64,000 nucleotides of DNA from Actinokineospora sp. NBRC 105648. GTDB taxonomy: Bacteria > Actinomycetota > Actinomycetes > Mycobacteriales > Pseudonocardiaceae. The notes beneath the pieces are model-generated. The model saw only the letters and a list, made by a program, of their open reading frames with translations. It was not told the DNA's origin and made no database searches. How positions within the stretch are numbered: the first letter of the stretch is position 1; each line of letters starts with the position of its first letter. This document shows, piece by piece, positions 55,317 through 63,042 of the stretch. The position numbers were made by a program, and so were the translations under genes. The stretch covers positions 186,001 through 250,000 of the forward strand of contig NZ_BSTR01000004.1 of assembly GCF_030269645.1 (NCBI RefSeq), given 5' to 3'.

Positions 55317-57418
55317 CGCGCACCACCGCCAGCCTGCAAGCCCGCCAAAGCGGCATCGATCGCACCCCGGCGATACCCGTTGCGGTTACGGCTGTCGATC
55401 TTCACCTGCCCCGGGCGCACATCCAACGGCGCCAGCAGCGCCGCCAAGTCCTCAGCCGTCCACCCCGCATACCGCCTGTCCACACCGGCCAACCTGGACA
55501 GCAGCGTGTCCGTCCACAACCGATCATCAGACCCGAAAGCCGCCAGGACATCCGCCACCCCGCCCCGGTCAACCTCCACCGCCGGTAGTTCCGCCAGCGC
55601 CCGCGTGTCCGCGTCGATGCGCGGCAACCCATGCGCAGCCCGGTGCGTCCCGTTGAGCCGCGCCCGCTCAGCCGGCACCAACCGGATCTTGTTCAAGATC
55701 GGATCGCGCGACCCCGCCGCGTGCACGTAGCAGACCCCGGCATCCTCCGGTGTTTCCCCCGTCGCGGGGTTGAGACGATCCGGCCGCCACCCCTCCGCGC
55801 CCATGTTCGCCCCGAGCACCAGGCGCACATCCGCGTGTCGGCACGCGTGCATGATCTTCAGCACGGTGATCTCCGCGATGGCCGCGCCCAACGCGTCTGA
55901 TGTGGCCTCACTGGCGGCCAACACCAACGTGATCCGCGCCTTCCGGCCCAGCCGGATCAAGTCCACCGCGAGCGACTTCGCCCGATCCGACAACCGCGGG
56001 TACTCATCACAGAACACCACCACCGCCGGACGGTCTGCGGTCGCGTCCCACGCTTCGCCCATCCCCAAGCGCGACAACAGCTTCGGCCGCCCCTGAGCCA
56101 TCGCCAGCGCCTCGGCGAACCCCGCCTCAATCCCCCGCTCGTCCCGCTCGCAGCGCGCGACAGCCCCGCCCAATGCCTCCAGACCGTTCCCGGCAGGGTC
56201 GAAGTCCCACACCACCGCGTCCACACACGCCGACACCGCGTCGGCGAGGGTCCGCATGGTCTGCGACTTACCAGCACCCGGGCCGCCGATCACCACGCCG
56301 TGCACCCCGTACAGCGAGAGCCGCAAATCCTCCCCACTCATCCGCACCCCCACCGGGTGCGCGTCCCGGATCGACAACGACCCCGGCCGATGATCAGGCG
56401 CGGGCGCCAACCCGGCGAACGGATCACGCTCGGCGAGCCGGAGCACCACCCGCGCCCGCCGCTCCCGATCCGGAGCAGCCAGCACCCCACCCGAGGGCAG
56501 ATCCAACGTCGTCTCCAACTCGGCGACCTTGCCCACCAACGCCGCCGGAGTACCGCGCCGCAGGACAACAGCCGTCTCCCATCCCCAGGGCTGGCGCCTG
56601 GCCCCCTCCACAGACCGCAGCTCGATCCCCTCAGCCGCCACCGCCCGCGCCACACACTCAGCCGCCTGAGCACGGGTGTGGGCATCCGCGATCGGATACG
56701 GCTCATCCGGCGGACGCTCGACCGCAGGCGCGTCCCCCACCCCGGCAGGCCGCGGACGCCTCGACCGCCCGACCAGCGCGAACACCACCACGACAAGGCC
56801 ACCTGCGGCCCACGCAACCAGCGGATACCTGTGCATCAGCACCCGCCCGCCGACCACCACGACCAGGCCCAACACCCCGAAGACCGTCAACCGCCGATAG
56901 GCCGTCCGCCGCCACGCGTCACGGGCGTTCTTCACCCGCCGCGCCCGCGCGCCCTCACCTTCCAGCTCGCGCACCAGCGGCCCGTACTCGCGATAAGCCA
57001 GGAGATACCGACCGATAATCCCGGCAAGCCACAGACCACCCAGCACAGCCAGGCCCATGGCCCGCAGCGCACCCGGCACACCCCGCAGGATGACCCACCG
57101 ACCGCCGCTGACCAGCCCACGCCACCCCAGCCGCACCGCCCGCCCCGGCGCCACGAGAACAAGCCATCCGACGCCATCACGACACCACGGCCCCACTAGC
57201 CGCCACACCGGCCTGCCGACCTTGGCGAAAATTGCTGCCACTGCCCGCAGGCCCCGCTGAGCCAGGGTCCAACCCCGCCACCTGCGCATCGCTCGGCAGG
57301 CGATGACCGGGTACGCCAGGCCGGGCCAATAGGTCACCCACAGGCACCACACCCGCGCCAACCAGGCCACAGCCGACAGCCATGCCTGCGCCAGCGCGTC
57401 ACGCGCCCGGCCTCTCAT
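55313..57418 (-). CDS. FtsK/SpoIIIE-type DNA translocase (TraB-like transfer ATPase)
   Basis: 701 residues. The N-terminal 240 residues hold several hydrophobic helices (for example LAVLGGLWLAGIIGRYLL and LVAWAAGGLVVVVFALVG). The motor domain has Walker A GGPGAGKSQTM near residue 380, Walker B AVVVFCDEYPRLSD and an ARITLVLAASEATSDALG segment. The C-terminus ends in a small winged-helix-like region. Such proteins move double-stranded DNA between cells in actinomycete conjugation (TraB) or through septa. ATG at 57418 overlaps the upstream small ORF (ATGA). Confidence 0.9.
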   Translation of the reverse strand: MRGRARDALAQAWLSAVAWLARVWCLWVTYWPGLAYPVIACRAMRRWRGWTLAQRGLRAVAAIFAKVGRPVWRLVGPWCRDGVGWLVLVAPGRAVRLGWRGLVSGGRWVILRGVPGALRAMGLAVLGGLWLAGIIGRYLLAYREYGPLVRELEGEGARARRVKNARDAWRRTAYRRLTVFGVLGLVVVVGGRVLMHRYPLVAWAAGGLVVVVFALVGRSRRPRPAGVGDAPAVERPPDEPYPIADAHTRAQAAECVARAVAAEGIELRSVEGARRQPWGWETAVVLRRGTPAALVGKVAELETTLDLPSGGVLAAPDRERRARVVLRLAERDPFAGLAPAPDHRPGSLSIRDAHPVGVRMSGEDLRLSLYGVHGVVIGGPGAGKSQTMRTLADAVSACVDAVVWDFDPAGNGLEALGGAVARCERDERGIEAGFAEALAMAQGRPKLLSRLGMGEAWDATADRPAVVVFCDEYPRLSDRAKSLAVDLIRLGRKARITLVLAASEATSDALGAAIAEITVLKIMHACRHADVRLVLGANMGAEGWRPDRLNPATGETPEDAGVCYVHAAGSRDPILNKIRLVPAERARLNGTHRAAHGLPRIDADTRALAELPAVEVDRGGVADVLAAFGSDDRLWTDTLLSRLAGVDRRYAGWTAEDLAALLAPLDVRPGQVKIDSRNRNGYRRGAIDAALAGLQAGGGAR

Positions 57419-57627
57419 ACGGCATCACCGGCACCGAAGAGGTAGACCGCCGCCTGGTCCACCTCACCCGCGTAGGCACTGGCGACCTCTACGACCCTCG
57501 CCGCTTCCACCGCGATCTGCCGATACAGCCACGCACCCTGACCGGCGTCACCGGCGACGTTCTCCAGTTCCTCCCCGAGGTAGCCCAGGTGGAACAGACG
57601 GCACTGCAAGATTTCCCAGCGTTCCAT
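57415..57627 (-). CDS. Small helical protein at the head of the transfer operon
   Basis: 70 residues: WEILQCRLFHLGYLGEELEN, then AVEAARVVEVASAYAGEVDQA, both amphipathic helices. ATG at 57627 preceded by GGAGAACAACC. Its stop overlaps the translocase start by ATGA. Two CGCAT-N7-ATGCG palindromes lie 95-150 bp upstream and probably control this operon. No family recognised. Confidence 0.6.
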   Translation of the reverse strand: MERWEILQCRLFHLGYLGEELENVAGDAGQGAWLYRQIAVEAARVVEVASAYAGEVDQAAVYLFGAGDAV

Positions 57628-57721
57628 GATGGTTGTTCTCCGCTTTGTCGGTTCGAACCAGCGGATTCGCCAGCTCGTAGAACCGAGTAAACGGGTCGAT
57701 CGACCACCATTTCAGGGAATA

Positions 57722-57777
57722 CGCGCATGCCTTGTATGCGCGGCCAGAATGAACTACCAACGCATAATCATCATGCG
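57722..57777. promoter_or_regulatory. Two CGCAT-N7-ATGCG operators before the transfer operon
   Basis: CGCGCAT-N7-ATGCGCG at 57722-57742 and CGCAT-N7-ATGCG at 57761-57777 have the same half-site and spacing, with centres about 37 bp apart. They lie in the 175-bp region between the small ORF start (57627) and the end of the creatininase gene (57802). A third copy is at 59970. Likely operators of an element-encoded repressor. Confidence 0.6.
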
Positions 57778-57801
57778 CGCGAGGCATGCGCCGCGGCCGG
57801 G

Positions 57802-58509
57802 CTAGTCCATAAAGGCGTCAAGCAACGTAGAGAACGATTCAGTCAGAGAATCGAGCGCCCGATAGCCCTTCTCCGCGGTCGCCAGTGAAGGTCGCCCGAT
57901 GATGCCAGACTTCGTGTACCCACCCATCCCGGTCAGGTGCAGGTGCGGCCGGTCAGGCGCGTCATGGTCGGCATCACGGTAGGTATCGCGAACCAACTCA
58001 GGATGCGTGTACAGGAGAATCGACGTCTCCCACTCACCGCCGTGCATGTCTTCGTCAGCCGTAGTCACCATGCCAGCAGCATCGCGGGCTGCGGCGATGT
58101 CGCTCTTTCCTGGGAACAGCGCCACCGATCGGCCGGAGACGTTGGCTTCCTGAGCGATATTGGACAGCACGTAGTTGCCACCATGTCCGTTCACCAGCAC
58201 CAGTCGGGAAATGTCCGACCGTGCCAGCGATGCCCGAACATCAGCAATGACAGAAATGAGTGTCTGAGCGCTCACGCTGACTGTCCCGGTGAACCCTTCG
58301 TGCTCGTGCGAACAAGAGATCGTCACAGGCGGCAGGCGGAACAACGAATACCGATCCGCGATCCGAGCGGCGATCACTTCGGCCACAATCGTGTCGGTCG
58401 CCAATGGCAGATGGTCACCGTGCTGTTCGAAGCTGCCCACCGGGAGAACGGCGATCCGCGCACCGCGATTTGCCTCGTCAACGGACGTTGCCCCGGTGAT
58501 CATGTGCAC
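57802..58509 (-). CDS. Creatininase family protein (creatinine amidohydrolase-like)
   Basis: 235 residues. Metal-binding pattern GSFEQHGDHLPLATDT near residue 27, SCSHEHEGFTGTVSVSAQT, the conserved VLVNGHGGNYV and DEDMHGGEWETS. These are the creatininase/MftE family hallmarks, with the Glu/His/Asp metal ligands present. The family includes creatinine amidohydrolases, the mycofactocin peptidase MftE and enzymes of nucleobase pathways; which reaction applies is unknown. It follows the HTH-TPR regulator gene by 15 bp on the same strand. Confidence 0.9.
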   Translation of the reverse strand: MHMITGATSVDEANRGARIAVLPVGSFEQHGDHLPLATDTIVAEVIAARIADRYSLFRLPPVTISCSHEHEGFTGTVSVSAQTLISVIADVRASLARSDISRLVLVNGHGGNYVLSNIAQEANVSGRSVALFPGKSDIAAARDAAGMVTTADEDMHGGEWETSILLYTHPELVRDTYRDADHDAPDRPHLHLTGMGGYTKSGIIGRPSLATAEKGYRALDSLTESFSTLLDAFMD

Positions 58510-58524
58510 CCTCGTTCGCAGACT

Positions 58525-59880
58525 CTAAGACCTCAGCGATTTTACCAGGCGATCTACCTGCACCGATTCATCCTCGGCCCCGACGGCCCGCAACGCCGCA
58601 GGTACGCGGGCCAACTGACTGATGATCCGGTGAGAGCGCGTCTCCCTGGCGATGGCCGCAGAGTTGCGAGCCACCTGCACCGCATACTCGGCCTGCGACT
58701 CCACCGCATGCGCCAACGACAACCGCGCCAGGCATAGTCCCAGATCCCGCCGGAACTCGGCCTGCCAGCCGGCGAGTCCCTGCCGCAACGAGTCAATCGC
58801 CTCCTGCGGACGGCCCAACTCAACCCAGCACTGAGCCGCTTCCATCTCCAGATACTCGGGAGTGCAGTAGTGCCCCAGATCCACCACAGAATCCGTGCTC
58901 CGCTCCGCCAGCTTAAACGCCGCCGCCAACGCCTCGGCGCACCTGACAGCATCACCTTTCTGCGCATACGCGTGAGCTTGCTGCCGCAAGGCCAACGCTC
59001 GTAGACGTGGCGACAGCCGACCAGACTCCGACAACGCCGAGTTGGCCAACTTCAACGCCAAATCGAACCGCCCCGCATCAGTGGCGATGTTGCTACGTCG
59101 CATCAGGATGTACGAAGCGAGCGCTTCATCCTCCGCCTCCTGCGCGAAGTCCAGCGCCTCGCCCGAAGCTTGCATCGCACTGGTCAGCGATCCCGTGTCC
59201 TGGTAGATCCATCCAGCGAATTCCGCATATCGAGCACCGACACGTAGAAGCTGCGCCCTATCCTTACCGCGAGCGTCGCGCAACAGGTCCTCGATGAACC
59301 GTAGTTGTTGAGGGACGACCTGGACCAACGAATGCGGCCCAGCCAAGTTATCGGTGCTCGCGTAGAAGTCGAGGGTCTTCAACAAGCTGTCCGCGATCGC
59401 TGAACCGGTGTTGATGCTCGCCGCAGGAACCAGTGGACCATCCGGCAACACCAAGACCTCTTCCGACCGTGGCAGGGGTATCGAGTCGGTGTCATCCGGC
59501 AGCGAGAACCACAACAGGTCCGCCGGCATCTTCAACGCCTTCGCGTAGTGCACCAACTTGTCCATCGTGTCGACACGATTCTGCCCCGACTCGATACGAC
59601 TCACTTGCGACTGCGTGACCGTCCCCAACCAGCGGCTCACCGTCTCCTGCGGCAACGGCTTGTGCCCATGTGCCGGGTGGTACCGGTACGCCCGAACCAC
59701 CGCTCCCATGCTCCGGGTCGCGAACGCGTCTCGCATCTGGTCCGTGTGCCAGAAGTCCAACCCCAGGTCAGGCGCATGATCAGTGCCGATACCGCTCACC
59801 TGACGACACGGCGCGCACATGCTCGTGCGGCTGTCCCGGGCCAGCCTGCCCCCGCACCTCATGCAGTACCGGCCGGACAT
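58525..59880 (-). CDS. Zinc-ribbon/HTH (XRE) regulator with TPR-like repeats
   Basis: About 451 residues. A zinc ribbon at the N-terminus (CMRCGGRLARDSRTSMCAPC), then an XRE-type HTH (VSRWLGTVTQSQVSRIESGQNRVDTMDKLVHYAKAL, split at the recognition helix), then about 300 residues of helical TPR-like repeats (LASYILMRRSNIATDAGRF, LRALALRQQAHAYAQKGDAV). The layout matches signal-sensing regulators of actinomycetes. ATG at 59880 follows AGGGGGACGG. The divergent 122-residue HTH gene shares its promoter region with a CGCAT-N7-ATGCG site. Confidence 0.88.
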   Translation of the reverse strand: MSGRYCMRCGGRLARDSRTSMCAPCRQVSGIGTDHAPDLGLDFWHTDQMRDAFATRSMGAVVRAYRYHPAHGHKPLPQETVSRWLGTVTQSQVSRIESGQNRVDTMDKLVHYAKALKMPADLLWFSLPDDTDSIPLPRSEEVLVLPDGPLVPAASINTGSAIADSLLKTLDFYASTDNLAGPHSLVQVVPQQLRFIEDLLRDARGKDRAQLLRVGARYAEFAGWIYQDTGSLTSAMQASGEALDFAQEAEDEALASYILMRRSNIATDAGRFDLALKLANSALSESGRLSPRLRALALRQQAHAYAQKGDAVRCAEALAAAFKLAERSTDSVVDLGHYCTPEYLEMEAAQCWVELGRPQEAIDSLRQGLAGWQAEFRRDLGLCLARLSLAHAVESQAEYAVQVARNSAAIARETRSHRIISQLARVPAALRAVGAEDESVQVDRLVKSLRS

Positions 59881-59969
59881 CCGTCCCCCTGCCGTTGCCA
59901 CGCACAACCACCAGCTCACGCCGCTGCCAACCTCACCATAACCCCGGGTACTCGCCTATATGCGCGCTA

Positions 59970-59986
59970 CGCATAAAAATCATGCG
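59970..59986. promoter_or_regulatory. CGCAT-N7-ATGCG operator in the divergent HTH promoter region
   Basis: A 17-bp palindrome identical in half-sites and spacing to the two at 57.7 kb; 15 of 17 bases match the 57761 copy. It lies 90 bp from both divergent start codons and would control both HTH genes. Confidence 0.6.
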
Positions 59987-60075
59987 TTAGTGGTGCAACA
60001 TCAACTTTTCGCCACTCCTAGCGTTCGAATTGAGTCCGCACCAGCGCGGACCGCACCAGCCGAACAGGACGGCAG

Positions 60076-60444
60076 ATGCCCCACGACACCCAAGCCGTGC
60101 GCGACTACCGCATCGCACTCGGCCTCACCCTCACCCAGTGCCGTACCGACCGCGGCTACAGCTTCCGCGAACTCACCGAATTGACCAACATCCCCGAACA
60201 AACCATCCGCAGCTACGAGCGTGGCGGAACCCAGCCAACCCTAGATCGGCTGCTCACCCTCGCGCGAGCGTTGCGAACCCAACCGTTCGCGATCCTCATG
60301 ACGACATCCGAGTACGTATTCCGCGCCAACGGGCGCTCGACTCAGCCTCTGGAAGTCATCTCCACAGACCGTCTGAGACTCCATGCCGTCCTGCTCTTCT
60401 GCGGCCTCACCCCCGACCAAATTCAGCCCTTCGAGGACCGCTGA
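60076..60444 (+). CDS. XRE family helix-turn-helix regulator
   Basis: 122 residues. The HTH is YSFRELTELTNIPEQTIRSYERGGTQPTLDRL near residues 28-60, the typical XRE/Cro-CI type, with a small C-terminal extension of unknown role. ATG at 60076. Divergent to the 451-residue HTH-TPR protein. It is a candidate element repressor acting at the shared palindromes. Confidence 0.85.
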   Translation: MPHDTQAVRDYRIALGLTLTQCRTDRGYSFRELTELTNIPEQTIRSYERGGTQPTLDRLLTLARALRTQPFAILMTTSEYVFRANGRSTQPLEVISTDRLRLHAVLLFCGLTPDQIQPFEDR

Positions 60445-60590
60445 CCAGGCAAAATTCGCTCCGAGCCGATGCCGTACGTAGATCCAACTGCCCGACCGAG
60501 GACCGTTGGCATCTGCTGCTTGTAGCGCAACGCGGACACACCACCAAGACCACGTCGACCACCTGAGCGTCCGCTCCGGTCGGCCACATC

Positions 60591-60638
60591 GCAGCACCCG
60601 GCGCCCACCCATGCCCCGGCCCAGGCGCCGGGTGCTGC
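60591..60638 (+). terminator. Long-stem hairpin 1 (GCAGCACCCGGCGCC)
   Basis: 15-bp perfect stem 60591-60605 with 60624-60638 and an 18-nt loop. It is preceded by GGTCGGCCACAT, which recurs before a second hairpin at 61668. The rest of the 60445-60661 gap shows no supported gene, although a short C-terminus-like tail ends at a TGA near 60566. Confidence 0.7.
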
Positions 60639-60661
60639 CTCTCGCACACAGGTAACTCAAC

Positions 60662-60949
60662 ATGACCACGACCTGCACCGCGGCCGTCACGACGCCACCA
60701 CCCCCAGAGACCGTGTTCGTCTGCGGCAACCTCATCGACGTCGCTGTCTACGCCCGAACTCTTTCCGAGCGGGTCCTCACCGGCACTCTCACGAACGACG
60801 ACGTCGACAACCTCGAACACGCCTACACCCTCGCCATCAATGCCTGTCGATGGCTCGCAGCCAACCCCACGAACCCTCTGACTCACCACCTCATTGAGCG
60901 AAAGATGGCTCATGGCGACCACACAAGCCCTCGCAGGCTACTCGGATGA
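60662..60949 (+). CDS. Small element protein, unknown
   Basis: 95 residues. A Thr/Pro-rich N-terminus, then VCGNLIDVAVYARTLSERVL and LEHAYTLAINACRWLAANP helices. No family recognised. It overlaps the next ORF by 38 bp. The A-x-x-A-C-R-W-L helix resembles ALRWLQV in the frameshifted ORF at 61.3-61.6 kb, so the two may be distant paralogues. Confidence 0.55.
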   Translation: MTTTCTAAVTTPPPPETVFVCGNLIDVAVYARTLSERVLTGTLTNDDVDNLEHAYTLAINACRWLAANPTNPLTHHLIERKMAHGDHTSPRRLLG

Positions 60950-61199
60950 CGGCTGGAATGAGGAAAACGAACTCTGCGCAAACCTCTCGACGGCTAACCA
61001 CGCCATAGCCCGCTACATCATTCGCCACCTCGACGCTGACGCCGGACGCAAAAGCCCCACCCCAGCCTCAGACGAACTCCAACTCGGGCGAGAGCTAATT
61101 GATCTCGGAAACCGACTCACGGCACGTGCTCGCGGTCGCGCCGCAGATTCCGTCTGGAACACATACGATTCAGCCAGGCCAGCAAGGGACCAAGACTAA
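60912..61199 (+). CDS. Small element protein, unknown
   Basis: 95 residues: MATTQALAGYSDDGWNEENELC, then ANHAIARYIIRHLDADAG, then ELQLGRELIDLGNRLTARARG, all likely helical. ATG at 60912 is preceded by an AAAGATGG stretch; the frame also opens at 60894. No recognised family. It overlaps the preceding ORF in another frame, as small ORFs in such elements commonly do. Confidence 0.5.
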   Translation: MATTQALAGYSDDGWNEENELCANLSTANHAIARYIIRHLDADAGRKSPTPASDELQLGRELIDLGNRLTARARGRAADSVWNTYDSARPARDQD

Positions 61200-61271
61200 A
61201 ACTCGTCCAGCACCCGATTCCCGAAACAGAAACCCTCCTGAGTGCTGCAATCTGATCACGGAGTTGAAATC

Positions 61272-61644
61272 ATGAGCGGCTTTGTGTGCCCAGGACATGC
61301 GACCAGTGGAGGCGCCATCGTGAGGTCGCCAGAGGAACCAGCCGAGACCGGTACACCGGTGTCCCCCTACGGCGGGGGACACCTTCGTCCTGGCCCAGAA
61401 GCCGCGGACCACCGCCGAGGTCCTGTGCACGGGCGTCGAGTCCACGTACTGGCCGGACAGCGTGCCCGCTCTGATGGACCACATGCGCGACCTGGTCGAC
61501 TACACCGACCAGGTCATCGCCAGCCTGAGTGAGGTCCCACCACTGGGCAACGTCAACGCGATCGACGGCCTGGACTCCACGGCCTACTACGTCATGGAGG
61601 CCCTGCGCTGGCTCCAGGTCCACCAAGCCAAGCCGACCGCCTGA
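61272..61644 (+). pseudogene. Frameshifted small element gene
   Basis: From ATG 61272 (MSGFVCPGHATSGGAIV) the frame looks coding until the five-G run at 61374-61378. Beyond it the sequence becomes an Arg/His/Gly shadow frame. Skipping one base restores a natural-looking protein: DTFVLAQKPRTTAEVLCTG, then ESTYWPDSVPALMDHMRDLV and AYYVMEALRWLQV, ending at 61644. The whole would be about 123 residues. This is a one-base insertion in the G run (mutation or sequencing error) or a programmed shift. A hairpin follows. Confidence 0.55.
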
Positions 61645-61667
61645 CCCGCGCACAGGTCGGCCACATA

Positions 61668-61714
61668 GGCAGCACCCGACACCCAGCCCACCACCCACGG
61701 TGTCGGGTGCTGCC
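61668..61714 (+). terminator. Long-stem hairpin 2 (GGCAGCACCCGACACC)
   Basis: 16-bp perfect stem 61668-61683 with 61699-61714 and a 15-nt loop, 24 bp after the frameshifted ORF. It shares GGTCGGCCACAT and the outer stem with hairpin 1, but the inner stem has changed on both sides so that pairing is kept. 61715-62045 shows no gene. Confidence 0.7.
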
Positions 61715-62045
61715 TCCCTACAAGACCTGCACCAGTACCCAGCTGGACACGTTCGCGCGCGACCCAATCAGCCCGACCAGAGCCCTCGACAGGGACCACG
61801 GGACACCACTGAGCCACCCGTCCCACCCCAGAACGCGCACGTAGAGCCGACCTTTGCCCGTCTCAGCCCGTCCGGCCCCGGCCACCAGCGCGGACACCGC
61901 AGGACACCCTCCACAACGCCACCCCGCGCAGCCCACACCGGGCTTAGCACTGACCAACCCCAACCGGACCGCAACCGACAAGTCCCTCGACCGATGCCCA
62001 TCGGTTCACAGCCACCGACCCCACAGAACAACCCACGGAGAAACT

Positions 62046-62312
62046 ATGAACCTGATGATGAGCGAAGGCGTCGCCGTCGACGTCTCCGTGATCGTGGACT
62101 TCTGCCCGATCACCTACACCCTGTACCCCGACACCGTCGAACTGGACTTCCACACCTCAACCGGCCTAACCATCACCCTCACCCCGGACGGCCTGAACAA
62201 CCTCATCGACCAAGCGACCACCGCCCGCGCAGAACTCCACCAGTCGCACGCCACGGACCCCGACCACGAGTCACCAACGGAGGGACCCGACATCACCCCC
62301 TGCCTCGCCTGA
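62046..62312 (+). CDS. Small element protein, unknown
   Basis: 88 residues: VAVDVSVIVDFCPITYTLYPDTVELDFHTSTGLTITL forms consecutive beta strands, then a helix PDGLNNLIDQATTARAELHQ and a polar tail. ATG at 62046 with ACGGAGAAACT upstream. No family recognised. The beta pattern suggests a small structured domain. A terminator follows. Confidence 0.65.
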   Translation: MNLMMSEGVAVDVSVIVDFCPITYTLYPDTVELDFHTSTGLTITLTPDGLNNLIDQATTARAELHQSHATDPDHESPTEGPDITPCLA

Positions 62313-62336
62313 GCCCCGGCAACCGCGCCTGACTAA

Positions 62337-62376
62337 GCCCCTGCACGTCGACCTCACTGAGGTCAACAGCAGGGGC
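62337..62376 (+). terminator. Hairpin terminator after the 62046-62312 gene
   Basis: Outer stem GCCCCTGC/GCAGGGGC with an inner GACCTCA/TGAGGTC stem, 24 bp after the stop. No long T-run. Confidence 0.65.
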
Positions 62377-62434
62377 AATGTCATACCCAGCCAACGTCAT
62401 CTAGATCCACGTCAACAGAGCACCTGGAGGAACC

Positions 62435-62833
62435 ATGCCGCAAGGATGGTCGGCTGTAGCAGAAGTCATCAACCACCGAATGAAAGCACTCGGCTGGCGA
62501 CAGCGTGATCTCGCCGAGAAATCCAAACTCTCGCTAACAACGATCCGCGAACTACAAACCCATACGATTGAACGCAGTCGGAGCCCCCGCACCCTCCAAG
62601 CCCTCTCAACCACCCTCGGGCTCCACCCTGGCCATCTACAAGCCGTGCTCCAAGGTATGAGGCCGCCGACCTTGAACGAACGGCCCATAAACAACGACTA
62701 TGTGACAACCCGTCTAGTCCAATTCGAAAGAATGATCGTGGGCAATAATCGGCGTCTCGAAGACATGCTTGCCCAGTTGGCAGTCATCACTGACGCCTTA
62801 GAACAAAACGGGGCATTGCGCGCCCATCTCTGA
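62435..62833 (+). CDS. Helix-turn-helix (XRE) protein
   Basis: 132 residues. HTH at 15-60: MKALGWRQRDLAEKSKLSLTTIRELQ, then SPRTLQALSTTLGLHPGHLQAVL, a standard XRE domain. The C-terminal half has ERMIVGNNRRLEDMLAQLAVI, a coiled-coil-like helix for dimerisation. ATG after CTGGAGGAACC. GC is visibly lower than the chromosomal part, in line with the cargo that follows. Confidence 0.85.
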   Translation: MPQGWSAVAEVINHRMKALGWRQRDLAEKSKLSLTTIRELQTHTIERSRSPRTLQALSTTLGLHPGHLQAVLQGMRPPTLNERPINNDYVTTRLVQFERMIVGNNRRLEDMLAQLAVITDALEQNGALRAHL

Positions 62834-63003
62834 AAATGGCGTAGCCCGCAGAGTCTTGATGGTCTGGACATGCGCCCGAGAATATCTGCCCACAAATGTG
62901 CGAATCCATCATGCATTTTGTACACGCCATACAAACAGCTATACAAACTGCGCGTCTACCACCATCGACCCGCCATCTGGGCCCCTGTAATCTTTGCACG
63001 CTG

Positions 63004-63023
63004 TATCTAGGTGAATCTAGATA
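63004..63023. promoter_or_regulatory. TATCTAG-N6-CTAGATA palindrome
   Basis: Perfect 7-bp arms around GTGAAT, about 20 bp beyond the end of the leftward ATPase gene and in the 209-bp gap after the HTH gene. It may be an operator or terminator; the gap has no ORF with coding character. Confidence 0.4.
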
Positions 63024-63042
63024 GGTGAGTTACCGAGCAAGC

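Noticed and set aside
54062-55588. A 508-codon plus-strand frame antisense to the recombinase
   Set aside because: The recombinase has clear catalytic and zinc-ribbon motifs on the minus strand; the antisense frame is Pro/Arg/His/Thr-rich.
57548-57787. A 79-codon minus-strand ORF upstream of the transfer operon
   Set aside because: It starts inside the palindromic operator region, has low GC at third positions in its first half, and overlaps the better-supported 57415-57627 gene in its second half.
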